IMG/VR virus record: IMGVR_UViG_3300047319_000913
Span: 1-37,004 of that record
From: a virus
Direction: 5' to 3' (one strand)
Length of the DNA stretch: 37,004 nt
The notes beneath the pieces were generated by a model, which made no database searches, was not told the origin of the DNA, and worked only from the letters and a program-made list of their open reading frames with translations. Made by a program: the position numbers and the translations under genes. Shown one piece after another: positions 16,821-22,699 of the stretch. Each line of letters begins with the position of its first letter. Within the stretch, counting starts at the first letter, position 1.

Positions 16821-17482
16821 CTACAGCATCGGTCCAGGGGTCCAGCAGGCGATGGCCGACGCAGGTGACGAGCCTCGGTCGGACGAGCAGTTTGTGATCC
16901 TGACCGAGGGCGACAAGATCAGCCAGACCTTCGGCCGCGACCGGATCTACTACTGGATCGAGAGGGACAACATCGTCAGGACGTCCCCCTTTTGAGGCAC
17001 CCGAGTCACCGCCGGAGGCAGCCTGGGATGCGTGGACACCGCAGCCAGGCCAGTGGTACGACTGGACCTGTAGCGCCGCCGCCACCGAGTGGGTCGAGCG
17101 TGCCGTGGGGGCCGCCCGCAGTGGCGACGTCTACGCCAACCGCGAGGCGGTCACCTACGCGATCGGCTACCCCAATAACATCAGTCCGGCCCTGGGCCTG
17201 CACGATGGCAGCGGCACCCACCTGCAACGGGTGCTGCGCGAGCACGCCGGCCTGGAGACCGAGCAGGCGCGGTTCTCGTTCGACGAGGCCCACGCGTTCT
17301 ACAGCGCCGGCCTGGGCCTTGGCTCAGGCCAGGAGTACTACCACTGGGTGGCATTCCGGGGCGTGGCCGGCGCGAATCTTTGGATCAGCAATTCCGCGCC
17401 GGGGTACCGGGGGATCTACGACCAGTTGAGCCGCTACGACTATGACCGCCTCGGCGGCTGGAACCACCTCAGGGTGGTGTGA
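16813..17482 (+). CDS. C39-like cysteine-peptidase-like protein, two frames joined by a likely +1 frameshift
   Basis: The first frame (16813-16995) encodes 60 residues ending at TTT TGA. The +1 frame then stays open from 16994 to 17482 (162 codons) and is strongly coding from its first base, yet has no ATG, GTG or TTG before 17105. Joined, they give about 222 residues. The peptidase-like part starts at WYDWTCSAAATEW (C86 of the joined protein), with HWVAFRG (H177), NLWISNSAPG (N188) and a C-terminal RLGGWNHLRVV, a layout seen in C39-like or papain-fold phage and actinobacterial proteins. The only in-frame start, GTG 17105, lies downstream of the likely catalytic Cys, so independent translation would give a dead enzyme. 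It precedes the holin-like gene, so a wall or maturation role is possible. A one-base sequencing error in the C5T4 run is the main alternative. Confidence 0.7.
16985..16996 (+). promoter_or_regulatory. candidate +1 ribosomal frameshift site
   Basis: CCCCCTTTTGAG is read CCC TTT TGA in the incoming frame. A Phe tRNA on UUU (16990-16992) can slip one base forward to another UUU (16991-16993), placing GAG in the A site instead of the stop. This has the same logic as the CUU UGA site of prfB. The Pro codon CCC can also re-pair with CCU. AGGA lies about eight bases upstream of the slip codon as a possible stimulator. Confidence 0.55.
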
Positions 17483-17496
17483 GTGAAAGGAAAGCC

Positions 17497-17745
17497 GTGA
17501 GTCTTGTCTGTGGTGGGCGTGGGCCGTGTTGCCACGTCGGGTATGCGCATCGTCACTGTGAGCACTGCGATGTGGTGATCGCCACAACCTACGCGCCCTG
17601 GCCCCACTACTGGATAAATGGCTACGGGATATACGGCAGCGGCTGGTCGGGCATGCAGTCCACCGCACAGAGCCAGATCGGCAACAGTCTCCAGCAACTG
17701 TCCGCAGGACTGCACCGTCAGTCGGGGGAAGGAACAAGCCAATGA
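17497..17745 (+). CDS. small Cys/His-rich protein
   Basis: 82 residues from GTG 17497, chosen because AAAGGA lies six bases before it; an in-frame GTG 17479 overlapping the peptidase-like stop would add six residues. The N-terminus holds a dense metal-binding-like cluster (CGGRGPCCHVGYAHRHCEHC), then an aromatic stretch (YAPWPHYWINGYGIYGSGW) and a Gln/Ser-rich tail. The cluster suggests a zinc knuckle. It lies between the peptidase-like gene and the holin candidate. No family recognised. Confidence 0.65.
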   Translation: MSLVCGGRGPCCHVGYAHRHCEHCDVVIATTYAPWPHYWINGYGIYGSGWSGMQSTAQSQIGNSLQQLSAGLHRQSGEGTSQ

Positions 17746-17894
17746 ACATTGCGATGCCACCGATAACCGTGGGGTTAATCCTGGCGATCATCATTTTGAT
17801 CCTTGCCGTCATCGGCCTGGTCGGCGTGCTGCCGGTCAACCCGCTGATTATCTTCGGCTTGATCGGCGGCCTGGCCCTCGCGCGTCTCTTATAG
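17742..17894 (+). CDS. small hydrophobic membrane protein, holin candidate
   Basis: 50 residues almost entirely hydrophobic: two transmembrane helices (about 8-29, TVGLILAIIILILAVIGLVG, and 33-49, PLIIFGLIGGLALARLL) joined by a short turn. GGAAGGA lies upstream of the ATG at 17742, which overlaps the preceding gene by four bases. It is the last plus-strand gene of the late block, a common holin position. It is very short and lacks the usual charged tail, so a holin role is only plausible. It could act together with the cysteine-peptidase-like protein upstream or with the secreted transglycosylase at 24761. Confidence 0.65.
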   Translation: MNIAMPPITVGLILAIIILILAVIGLVGVLPVNPLIIFGLIGGLALARLL

Positions 17895-18127
17895 GTGACG
17901 ATCTCGTCTAGCGATCGAGCAGCGCTGGAGTGTACGTCGCAGGGCGGCGGCATCGCGTGCGCCTGCTTGAGGCGCGTACACCCATCGTTCCAGGGCAAAC
18001 GGGAGCGATTCGGTCGGCGCGAGGCCGATTGTAGAACGCCCTGGGACACGTCTGACGTAGTGATTGTGACGCTTTGCCGAGGCCGCGCATCACGCTGTGT
18101 CGGCCTTGTGGTCCAAGCGTGAAACGT
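17895..18127. other. intergenic region between converging late genes and minus-strand cassette
   Basis: No convincing gene is seen on either strand in these 233 bases. The region has several dyads, including GTGTACG (about 17930) with CGTACAC (about 17976), GCGCC/GGCGC inside that, and AGGCCG (about 18081) with CGGCCT (about 18101). Converging transcripts should end here, but no hairpin with a T-run is visible, so termination may be rho-dependent. A structured RNA cannot be excluded. Confidence 0.4.
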
Positions 18128-18364
18128 TCAGATAGAAGTGCTCATAGGTCTATCAAGCCCATGATGAGGACAGTCAGCGGCGTCGGACAACCTGATCCAG
18201 CCAGCCCCGAGTGAGATGCCGTAGAGCGAGCCAATGCTGCGCCGCCATTCGTGCGGGCATGTGCAGCCTGTCAGGCCAAGCCACTCCAGTCGATGCGCCA
18301 AGGTTTCGTGCGTAGCGGTGTGCTGCGTCGGGGCTGGCTGCTCCGCAGAATTGGCATCGGTCAA
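18128..18364 (-). CDS. small zinc-finger-like protein (frame B of an overlapping pair)
   Basis: 78 residues. The C-terminal half looks folded and coding: GCTCPHEWRRSIGSLYGISL, then WIRLSDAADCPHHGLDRP. The two C and several H residues could bind zinc, and third positions are G/C-rich. Its ATG at 18364 lacks a Shine-Dalgarno site and lies inside frame A (18174-18413), whose own start is well coupled to the gene upstream. The two frames are offset by +1, so the real product may begin in frame A and end here. Either a frameshift or an independent gene is possible. Confidence 0.5.
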   Translation of the reverse strand: MTDANSAEQPAPTQHTATHETLAHRLEWLGLTGCTCPHEWRRSIGSLYGISLGAGWIRLSDAADCPHHGLDRPMSTSI

Positions 18365-18413
18365 GGCTGAGGTTCTCTCCGAGGCAGTTGGTGCAGCACC
18401 ACGGGTTGGTCAT
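18174..18413 (-). CDS. zinc-ribbon-like protein (frame A of an overlapping pair)
   Basis: 79 residues from ATG 18413, one base after the stop of the 88-residue gene upstream, which supports its translation. The N-terminus WCCTNCLGENLSLDRCQFCG carries a C-x2-C-x8-C-x2-C arrangement typical of a small zinc ribbon. Downstream of about residue 30 the codon use worsens while frame B becomes convincing, so the last part of this reading may not be real. It overlaps frame B over about 190 bases. Confidence 0.45.
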   Translation of the reverse strand: MTNPWCCTNCLGENLSLDRCQFCGAASPDAAHRYARNLGASTGVAWPDRLHMPARMAAQHWLALRHLTRGWLDQVVRRR

Positions 18414-18414
18414 C

Positions 18415-18681
18415 CTAACGGGATTTAGCGTCATCAAGCGGCATGACCAGCGTGCCGCTGGCAGCGCCCGCCGCTAGTGAATACAGATACAAGCGGTGGT
18501 GCTTCAATTCAATGTCTGCCGTTGCCCAGGCGTGATGAGCCGCCTTGTACCGCTTGTTCAATTCGCGTTGTTCAGCGCGCAGCCGCGCTACCTCTGGAGC
18601 CAGCGCCTCAATGCGCGCCATCACCTTGTCGCGGGCATCCAGAGCCTCATCCGCAGTAGCTGGACGGGTTGGTCTTGCCAT
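18415..18681 (-). CDS. coiled-coil protein, unknown
   Basis: 88 residues, almost wholly helical: ADEALDARDKVMARIEALAPEVARLRAEQR continuing into LNKRYKAAHHAWATADIELK (broken here at residue 31), a likely coiled coil, ending in a more hydrophobic LYLYSLAAGAASGTLVMP tail. It begins two bases after the upstream stop and ends one base before frame A, forming a tight minus-strand operon. No family is recognised; a scaffold or partner-binding role would be speculation. Confidence 0.65.
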   Translation of the reverse strand: MARPTRPATADEALDARDKVMARIEALAPEVARLRAEQRELNKRYKAAHHAWATADIELKHHRLYLYSLAAGAASGTLVMPLDDAKSR

Positions 18682-18683
18682 CC

Positions 18684-19148
18684 CTAACTCGCGGCCTTAC
18701 CGGTGGCTGGCCTGGCGAGCGGGATGCGGCACGTCTGAGCGTTGGTCCTGGCGATGCACGGCGGGCAAACCCCGCAATCGCGCGGCAGGTACAGGTCCAG
18801 GCGACTCAGGTCGATGAGTTGCTTGCGCGGGTGGTGGCAGGGCTTGGCCGACTCGATGTCGGGTACGCCCTTGGCGTAGATGATCTCGAGGGGGCCGCCG
18901 GCCAGGTCGACGGCGGCGGCGTCGAACCACCAGTCCTCGATCTGGTCGAGCTCGTCGTCACGGATGCCGCGGTGCAGGCACAGGGTGATGCACATGCGGA
19001 ACATGCGCTCGCGGTTCTCGTCGCCAGCGCCGCGCAGGGCGTAGTTCTTGAGGGTGTCCTCGGCGTAGCGCCACTGGCGCGGGGTCCACTTCGCGGTGCC
19101 GATGATGTCGCCGCGCTTGTCGCGGAGGCTGACTGATGCGAGCCACAC
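18684..19148 (-). CDS. hypothetical protein of the lysogeny-side cassette, Cys-rich C-terminus
   Basis: 154 residues from GTG 19148. Its body (RDKRGDIIGTAKWTPRQWRY, LKNYALRGAGDENRERMFRM, HRGIRDDELDQIEDWWFDAA) is a well-formed soluble domain with many charged helices. Near the C-terminus DCGVCPPCIAR may bind metal. The start is uncertain: in-frame sequence upstream (CTG GAC GCC TTT GGC GGC GCG CCC) also looks coding and reaches back to the TGA of the preceding 46-residue gene in the same frame. Either GTG 19148, a CTG start at 19172, or readthrough of that TGA could be used. No family recognised. Confidence 0.7.
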   Translation of the reverse strand: MWLASVSLRDKRGDIIGTAKWTPRQWRYAEDTLKNYALRGAGDENRERMFRMCITLCLHRGIRDDELDQIEDWWFDAAAVDLAGGPLEIIYAKGVPDIESAKPCHHPRKQLIDLSRLDLYLPRDCGVCPPCIARTNAQTCRIPLARPATGKAAS

Positions 19149-19172
19149 GGGCGCGCCGCCAAAGGCGTCCAG

Positions 19173-19313
19173 TCAACGGTTGGCCGTCAGTCCGACGGTG
19201 GCGTGGTATTGACTGGCGGGCACCCGTTCGAAATGGTCCCAGCTGCCAGGTTTGACATCGGCCGCTCTGGCGGCGGGATTGGCGAGCGCGCGGCGCTGCA
19301 GTTCGGTGAGCAT
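19173..19313 (-). CDS. small protein of 46 residues
   Basis: A short gene supported by a strong AAGGAG eight bases before ATG 19313, G/C-rich third positions, and a TGATG overlap with the stop of the upstream gene. The product (LTELQRRALANPAARAADVK, SWDHFERVPASQYHATVG) has an amphipathic N-terminal helix and no membrane segment. It is in frame with the gene downstream (18684-19148), separated by a single TGA followed by CTG. Function unknown. Confidence 0.6.
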   Translation of the reverse strand: MLTELQRRALANPAARAADVKPGSWDHFERVPASQYHATVGLTANR

Positions 19314-19600
19314 CACTCAGTCTCCTTCATTGGATCCAGCCCTGCTCGCGCATCCTGGCGAAGCCCTCGTGCAGGACGCCCGGCCGGAACAGGAGCGTTT
19401 CGTGGCAGCCGGGGCAGCGGGCGGCGATCTGGGCGTGCTCCTTGCCGGCGATCTGCGACTCGTGGAGGTGGGTTGACGCAATCGCACGTCTCGACTGGGC
19501 CGCAGTCATGGGGGATGATGTGCGCCTGGTCGATGCGCGGATCGTGGGCTGGCTGACACCCGTCGCCCACGTAGTGAGTCTGACCAGGGTCAGTGCTCAT
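19313..19600 (-). CDS. hypothetical protein, N-terminal part convincing (frame 1)
   Basis: 95 residues from ATG 19600, which forms an ATGA overlap with the stop of the 68-residue zinc-finger gene. The first 40 residues (STDPGQTHYVGDGCQPAHDP, then IDQAHIIPHDCGPVETCDCV) look like a real Cys/His-containing protein. After that the frame becomes Arg/Pro-rich with poor codon use, while the +1 frame (19327-19509) becomes strongly coding. A frame change near 19480 would join the two good halves. As written it ends in a TGATG junction with the next gene. Confidence 0.45.
   Translation of the reverse strand: MSTDPGQTHYVGDGCQPAHDPRIDQAHIIPHDCGPVETCDCVNPPPRVADRRQGARPDRRPLPRLPRNAPVPAGRPARGLRQDARAGLDPMKETE
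19327..19509 (-). CDS. small CxxC protein in the +1 frame (frame 2)
   Basis: 60 residues from ATG 19509, lying wholly inside frame 1 but offset by one base. Third positions are almost all G/C and the sequence looks folded: STHLHESQIAGKEHAQIAAR, CPGCHETLLF, RPGVLHEGFARMREQGW. No Shine-Dalgarno site precedes its ATG. It may be the true C-terminal half of the protein that begins at 19600, or a gene started by coupling. Zinc binding by CPGC with nearby His is possible. Confidence 0.5.
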   Translation of the reverse strand: MTAAQSRRAIASTHLHESQIAGKEHAQIAARCPGCHETLLFRPGVLHEGFARMREQGWIQ

Positions 19601-19803
19601 GGCACGGGTCGGAAATGCTCGAGCGCCTGGTCGACCTCGTCCGGCTCGAGCTGGTGGCTGACGTTGAACCGCACGCTCGATAAACAGAGGTGACCGTCCG
19701 GGAGCTGGTCGTGTTCGGCGCAGAAGACGCGCACGCAAAGCGGACACCAGGTGGTCATCGGCGCCTGGCAATCGGCCCTGTCGCACTGGTCAGGGATAGT
19801 CAT
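19597..19803 (-). CDS. small B-box/AN1-like zinc-finger protein
   Basis: 68 residues. The N-terminal 42 residues contain CDRADCQAPMTTWCPLCVRV, CAEHD and HLC, a Cys/His spacing like small cross-brace (B-box or AN1-type) zinc fingers, followed by a short helical tail (EPDEVDQALEHFRP). AAGGAG lies 11 bases before ATG 19803 inside a duplicated leader. The stop overlaps the next gene's ATG. A regulatory protein-protein or nucleic-acid contact role is plausible but not shown. Confidence 0.65.
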   Translation of the reverse strand: MTIPDQCDRADCQAPMTTWCPLCVRVFCAEHDQLPDGHLCLSSVRFNVSHQLEPDEVDQALEHFRPVP

Positions 19804-19804
19804 T

Positions 19805-19862
19805 GTGGTCAGTGCTCCTTATCGGTGACCAGTCAGTGTGGTCAGTGCTTTTTATCGGTGAC
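19805..19862 (-). repeat. direct repeat of a leader segment carrying the ribosome binding site
   Basis: Two 25-base copies (19805-19829 and 19838-19862), offset by 33 bases, differ at only two positions. On the minus strand the copy nearest the zinc-finger gene reads GATAAGGAGCACTGACC and supplies its Shine-Dalgarno site; in the other copy AAGGAG has become AAAAAG. The duplication lies between two minus-strand genes. Confidence 0.75.
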
Positions 19863-20067
19863 GATGTACGTCTTGACCGGGAAGGGAAACGGGTGTCCAC
19901 TGATTGAACGCGCCCGCGTGACGCGCGCGACGTCTCCCCGCACGAGACGGAAGGGGGGATGACGACCAGACAGATCTCGCAGTTCGTGACTCTTTGCACG
20001 ACCCCACGAGCTGCTCGACGACCATCTGTGTCGCCATCCCTCCCATCTCTACAGGCTGCCCCGTCAC
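19852..20067 (-). CDS. doubtful small gene after the HNH gene
   Basis: 71 residues from a GTG that overlaps the HNH-gene stop (GTGA). The N-terminal 25 residues (EMGGMATQMVVEQLVGSCKE) look acceptable; after that the reading becomes Ser/Arg-rich. In the -1 frame the sequence CEICLVVIPPSVSCGE appears, which looks more like a Cys-containing domain. The segment may be a decayed or frame-disrupted gene. The stop falls inside the repeated leader. Confidence 0.3.
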   Translation of the reverse strand: MTGQPVEMGGMATQMVVEQLVGSCKESRTARSVWSSSPLPSRAGRRRARHAGAFNQWTPVSLPGQDVHRHR

Positions 20068-20699
20068 AGCAGTCCAGGTTGGCGTGGCTGGCGACGGGGT
20101 CGTGGTGTTCTAGCCAGTGACCCGCCGCGTTTGATGGCGGCAATGGTCCTGCCCAGTTGGAGCATCACTTCAGGCGTCAGCGTGTTTCCTTTGACGGTGT
20201 TGCACCAGGAGCAGCACGGCACGACGTTCCCCATCACGTAGCCGATGGTCGGATCGAGCCGGTCGAGTGCTGAGCCAGTCTTGTTCAGCGGGCTCAGGCA
20301 ATAGTGGCAAGAGGCGCCCGTACGCAGGGTGCTGTACTCATCGAGAGTGAGGCGCCAATCGATTCTGCGGGCCTTTGCCTGGCTGCAGGCGGCCGCGAAT
20401 AGGCTTTGCATTTTGCGAGCATGGCGATCGGCACCAGATTCGATACTGGTCGCTGTGCGGGCTGTTGGCCCGCCGACAATGGCGGGGACAGGTGGACGAG
20501 GTGCCGGATACGCTGCCAGCCGACGCGCCTGCTCCTCTTTGCTGAGAGTGTTCCACTCACGAAAACGTCTGCGATACTCGGCCACGACCTGAATCTGATC
20601 GTCTCGGGTAATTGAATGCACGAGCGCCAGGTGGGCTTTGAGATCGAAGAACTTTTCTCTGCATTCGGCGATAAACACATCAATCTCGGTTGGTGTCAT
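20064..20699 (-). CDS. HNH-type endonuclease
   Basis: 211 residues from ATG 20699; an upstream start at 20780 would run into the integrase gene and is rejected. The N-terminal half is helical and basic (CREKFFDLKAHLALVHSITR, FREWNTLSKEEQARRL). The C-terminal part holds the zinc-bound nuclease core: CHYCLSP, then a NKTGSALDRLDPTIGYVMGN segment, then CCSWCNTVKGN. These are two CxxC pairs around a D-R-L-D-containing hairpin, as in HNH/McrA-like endonucleases. Codon use is less G/C-biased than in the structural genes, which suggests acquisition. It lies next to the integrase. Homing or DNA-processing activity is likely; the target is unknown. Confidence 0.75.
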   Translation of the reverse strand: MTPTEIDVFIAECREKFFDLKAHLALVHSITRDDQIQVVAEYRRRFREWNTLSKEEQARRLAAYPAPRPPVPAIVGGPTARTATSIESGADRHARKMQSLFAAACSQAKARRIDWRLTLDEYSTLRTGASCHYCLSPLNKTGSALDRLDPTIGYVMGNVVPCCSWCNTVKGNTLTPEVMLQLGRTIAAIKRGGSLARTPRPRRQPRQPGLL

Positions 20700-20706
20700 G
20701 TCAGGT

Positions 20707-21633
20707 TTACAGTCCCCACCGTGCGCTGAGTGATGCCACCTCAGCGATTTCGCCGACGGTCCGATCTGACAGCGACACATAGTCGCTGAGCACTTCCCGC
20801 GACAACTGGCCGAGCCGTGACCGAAGCTGAATTTCGGCGCCCGGCCGCTGGGCTAAAAATTCGGAGGCGGCCGAGTGGCGCGTGCGGTGAGGATGGCTGT
20901 TGGGGACGCGGCCGGCCTGACCGAGCTCCGAGAAGATCTCGCGTACTCGGCGGGTCGACAGCGCCAGGCGTTCGCGTGTGGTGAACAGCGCGGTCACGCC
21001 CGCGCGGGCCTCGCGCACCTTGAGCCAGTTTCTCAAGGCCGAGAGTGCCGGCCCGCCGTCGCGGCGCGAGGGAACGCGGAAGGTGACCCGCCGCGGGCTG
21101 CCATTTTTGGTGCGCCTGAAAAGAATCGAGCCCTCGACCAGGTCGACGTCAGTGACCGCGGCGTTGCACAGCTCGCCGACACGACAGCCGGTATCGAGCA
21201 GCAGCAGCAGCAGGGCGCGATCGCGGATCGGGTTGGGACCGGCCGAGGCGGATTGCACCAGGCGGCGCGCCTCGTCTTCGGTGAAGGGCTTGCGGTGGAT
21301 TTTCTGGACACGGGGTACCTTGAGCCGACCGAGCGGGTCGAAGGCGAAGACGTCGTTGTCCCAGCACCAGCGTGCCCAGGTCTTGAGCGTCATCACGCCC
21401 TGTTTTTCCGTCACCAGGCCGCCACGGCGGCCGGTGGACTTGCCACGCAGCCATGATTGCCACTCGCGCACGAATTGTGGGTTGAGCGCGTCAAGCGACG
21501 GCGAGACCTCGTGCTCGGCCAGGAAGGCCAGATACGAATCCTGATACGTACGGTACAGCCGCAACGTGGCAGGCGACCGATTGAGTCGCTCGAGTGCGTC
21601 GCGGTGGAAGTCGGCAGCTTCGGCCAGATTCAT
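20707..21633 (-). CDS. int: tyrosine-recombinase integrase
   Basis: 308 residues from ATG 21633, chosen over ATG 21672 because GGGGG precedes it and 21672 lies inside the predicted promoter. The N-terminal SAM-like core-binding domain covers about 1-105 (RLYRTYQDSYLAFLAEHEV). The catalytic domain has R151 in DTGCRVGEL, K176 in RRTKNGSP, H249-x-x-R252 in HPHRTRH, and the nucleophile Y285 in LSDYV. The position usually held by His or Trp in LGH is Gln (LGQ, Q276), a departure from the consensus. It catalyses integration and excision at att sites. No attP core can be defined from the sequence alone. It is transcribed with the HNH gene on the minus strand. Confidence 0.9.
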   Translation of the reverse strand: MNLAEAADFHRDALERLNRSPATLRLYRTYQDSYLAFLAEHEVSPSLDALNPQFVREWQSWLRGKSTGRRGGLVTEKQGVMTLKTWARWCWDNDVFAFDPLGRLKVPRVQKIHRKPFTEDEARRLVQSASAGPNPIRDRALLLLLLDTGCRVGELCNAAVTDVDLVEGSILFRRTKNGSPRRVTFRVPSRRDGGPALSALRNWLKVREARAGVTALFTTRERLALSTRRVREIFSELGQAGRVPNSHPHRTRHSAASEFLAQRPGAEIQLRSRLGQLSREVLSDYVSLSDRTVGEIAEVASLSARWGL

Positions 21634-21658
21634 AGGAAAACCCCCGTTGAATCTGCCT

Positions 21659-21687
21659 AAAGTAGAACTCATGTTCTATACAGTCAA
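21659..21687 (-). promoter_or_regulatory. integrase promoter
   Basis: On the minus strand TTGACT (21687-21682) and TACTTT (21664-21659) are separated by exactly 17 bases, ending about 25 bases before the chosen integrase start. The spacer contains the dyad AGAAC-N4-GTTCT (21664-21677), a possible operator. Confidence 0.55.
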
Positions 21688-21755
21688 CTAAGGGCGGCGG
21701 TTGGGCGACAACTGGGAGTGCTAACGGCGTCCGAGTCCGGCATGGGTGCAGGTTG

Positions 21756-22292
21756 TTAGGCGACACGGCGTCGGTTGGTGATGCCGGGGTAGCCGTCTAA
21801 CACATCGCTAGCGCGATGTTGTGCTGGCCTTAACGGACCCTTGTCGTCTTTTCGTCGGTTGCGGCCACGTTCAGCGCGACCCGCAACCGACGCATTAACG
21901 GCGGCATCACCTGGCGCATTAACGGCGGTCCTGACCTGACGGATCAGGTCGACCGCGGATTCGCCCTGCGCTTTTAGCACGGCCAACAGCAACTCTTCGT
22001 CTTCGGGACTAACGTCATTGAGCCACTGCTCGACCTGGGCGTGGACGGCCTGGCGCCGTGCATCGGGTCGTGGGACGGGCTCACCCAGCAGGTAGCCGCA
22101 CATCCTGGCCAGTTCTTCGTAGGGGACGCCGAGCGCCGGCGCGAGCCTTCTCAGGTTGGTGTCGGTCGGGCGGCCGATCCCATCCCGCCACCGACCCAGC
22201 ACGTGCGAGGTAATGCCGCTGACTTCGGCCAGTCGCGCCAGGTCACCTCGTTCCCTGAGTCGTGACTGCAGGAGCGCGATGAATTCGTCCAC
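21756..22292 (-). CDS. CI-like phage repressor, XRE helix-turn-helix
   Basis: 178 residues. An XRE-family helix-turn-helix occupies about 4-62 (LRERGDLARLAEVSGITSHV, then LGRWRDGIGRPTDTNLRRLA), followed by ALGVPYEELARMCGY. Residues about 75-115 are helical (QAVHAQVEQWLNDVSPEDEE) and may dimerise. The tail is short and basic, with no LexA-type peptidase domain, so induction would not use RecA-driven self-cleavage. The GTG start at 22292 lies exactly six bases after a TAACAT -10 box, so its mRNA is predicted to be leaderless. It diverges from the Cro-like gene. Two 15-base direct repeats (around 21891 and 21918) encode a repeated AVNA motif. Confidence 0.85.
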   Translation of the reverse strand: MDEFIALLQSRLRERGDLARLAEVSGITSHVLGRWRDGIGRPTDTNLRRLAPALGVPYEELARMCGYLLGEPVPRPDARRQAVHAQVEQWLNDVSPEDEELLLAVLKAQGESAVDLIRQVRTAVNAPGDAAVNASVAGRAERGRNRRKDDKGPLRPAQHRASDVLDGYPGITNRRRVA

Positions 22293-22370
22293 GGACGGAT
22301 GTTAATTCATACGCGTCTGCTCGTCAACGCAATTGTTGACGGTCCAGCAGGGATGGACTATTATCCGAGC
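22293..22370. promoter_or_regulatory. divergent leaderless promoters and operator of the lysogeny switch
   Basis: Rightward: TTGACG (22336-22341), 17 bases, TATTAT (22359-22364), six bases, ATG 22371. Leftward: TTGACG (22327-22322), 17 bases, TAACAT (22304-22299), six bases, GTG 22292. With a start about seven bases after each -10, both transcripts begin at the start codon. The two -35 boxes lie back to back and form CGTCAAC-N6-GTTGACG (22322-22341), so one bound dimer could block both promoters. A further GTTGAC half-site lies at 22374 inside the Cro-like gene. Confidence 0.85.
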
Positions 22371-22595
22371 ATGGTTGACAATAGGGGAATGCACCCCATC
22401 AAGGTGGAGTTGGCTCGACGCTGGCCACCGATGAGTCAGGCTCAACTCGCCCGTCGGCTTGACCTGAACGCGTCGGTCCTGAGTCGCTATCTCAACGGGA
22501 TCGCGACCCCGCCGGAGAGTTTCTACGGAGCGGTCGGAGCCGTCCTCGGGTGCGACCCATCGGAACTCAAGCCATCGGAGCCCGCGGCCGCCTGA
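22371..22595 (+). CDS. Cro/CI-type helix-turn-helix regulator
   Basis: 74 residues with a compact XRE helix-turn-helix: VELARRWPPMSQAQLARRLD, then LNASVLSRYLNGIATPP, then FYGAVGAVLGCDPSEL. It is small enough to be a bare DNA-binding domain like Cro. ATG 22371 is chosen because it lies exactly at the predicted transcription start of the rightward promoter; ATG 22389 is an internal alternative preceded by AGGGG. It opens the early operon and should oppose the divergent repressor at the shared operator. Confidence 0.8.
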   Translation: MVDNRGMHPIKVELARRWPPMSQAQLARRLDLNASVLSRYLNGIATPPESFYGAVGAVLGCDPSELKPSEPAAA

Positions 22596-22609
22596 ACTAC
22601 TGACCGCGA

Positions 22610-22674
22610 CCTGGCCCTACCAGGGAGATCGCGACCGAGACAAAAAGAAAGGACCCCGCCCTACGGAGTCCTTT
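22610..22674 (+). terminator. hairpins after the Cro-like gene, possible attenuator or bidirectional terminator
   Basis: A small stem (CCTGG/CCAGG, 22610-22624) is followed by an 11-bp stem with one mismatch (AAAGGACCCCG 22648-22658 with 22664-22674). On the plus strand only TTTC follows. On the minus strand the stem is followed by a T-rich TTTCTTTTTG, so it is a better terminator for leftward transcription. It may act as an early attenuator. Confidence 0.55.
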
Positions 22675-22699
22675 CAACAACTACGAAAGAGGAAGACCT

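Noticed and set aside
17895-18122. 75-residue frame after the holin candidate
   Set aside because: No ribosome site, weak codon bias and no folded segment; the region is kept as intergenic.
21690-21765. tRNA-like 3' end or attP core next to the integrase
   Set aside because: The GTCCGAGTCC stretch lacks the invariant TTC of a T-loop and no acceptor stem can be formed; no attP core can be named from one sequence.
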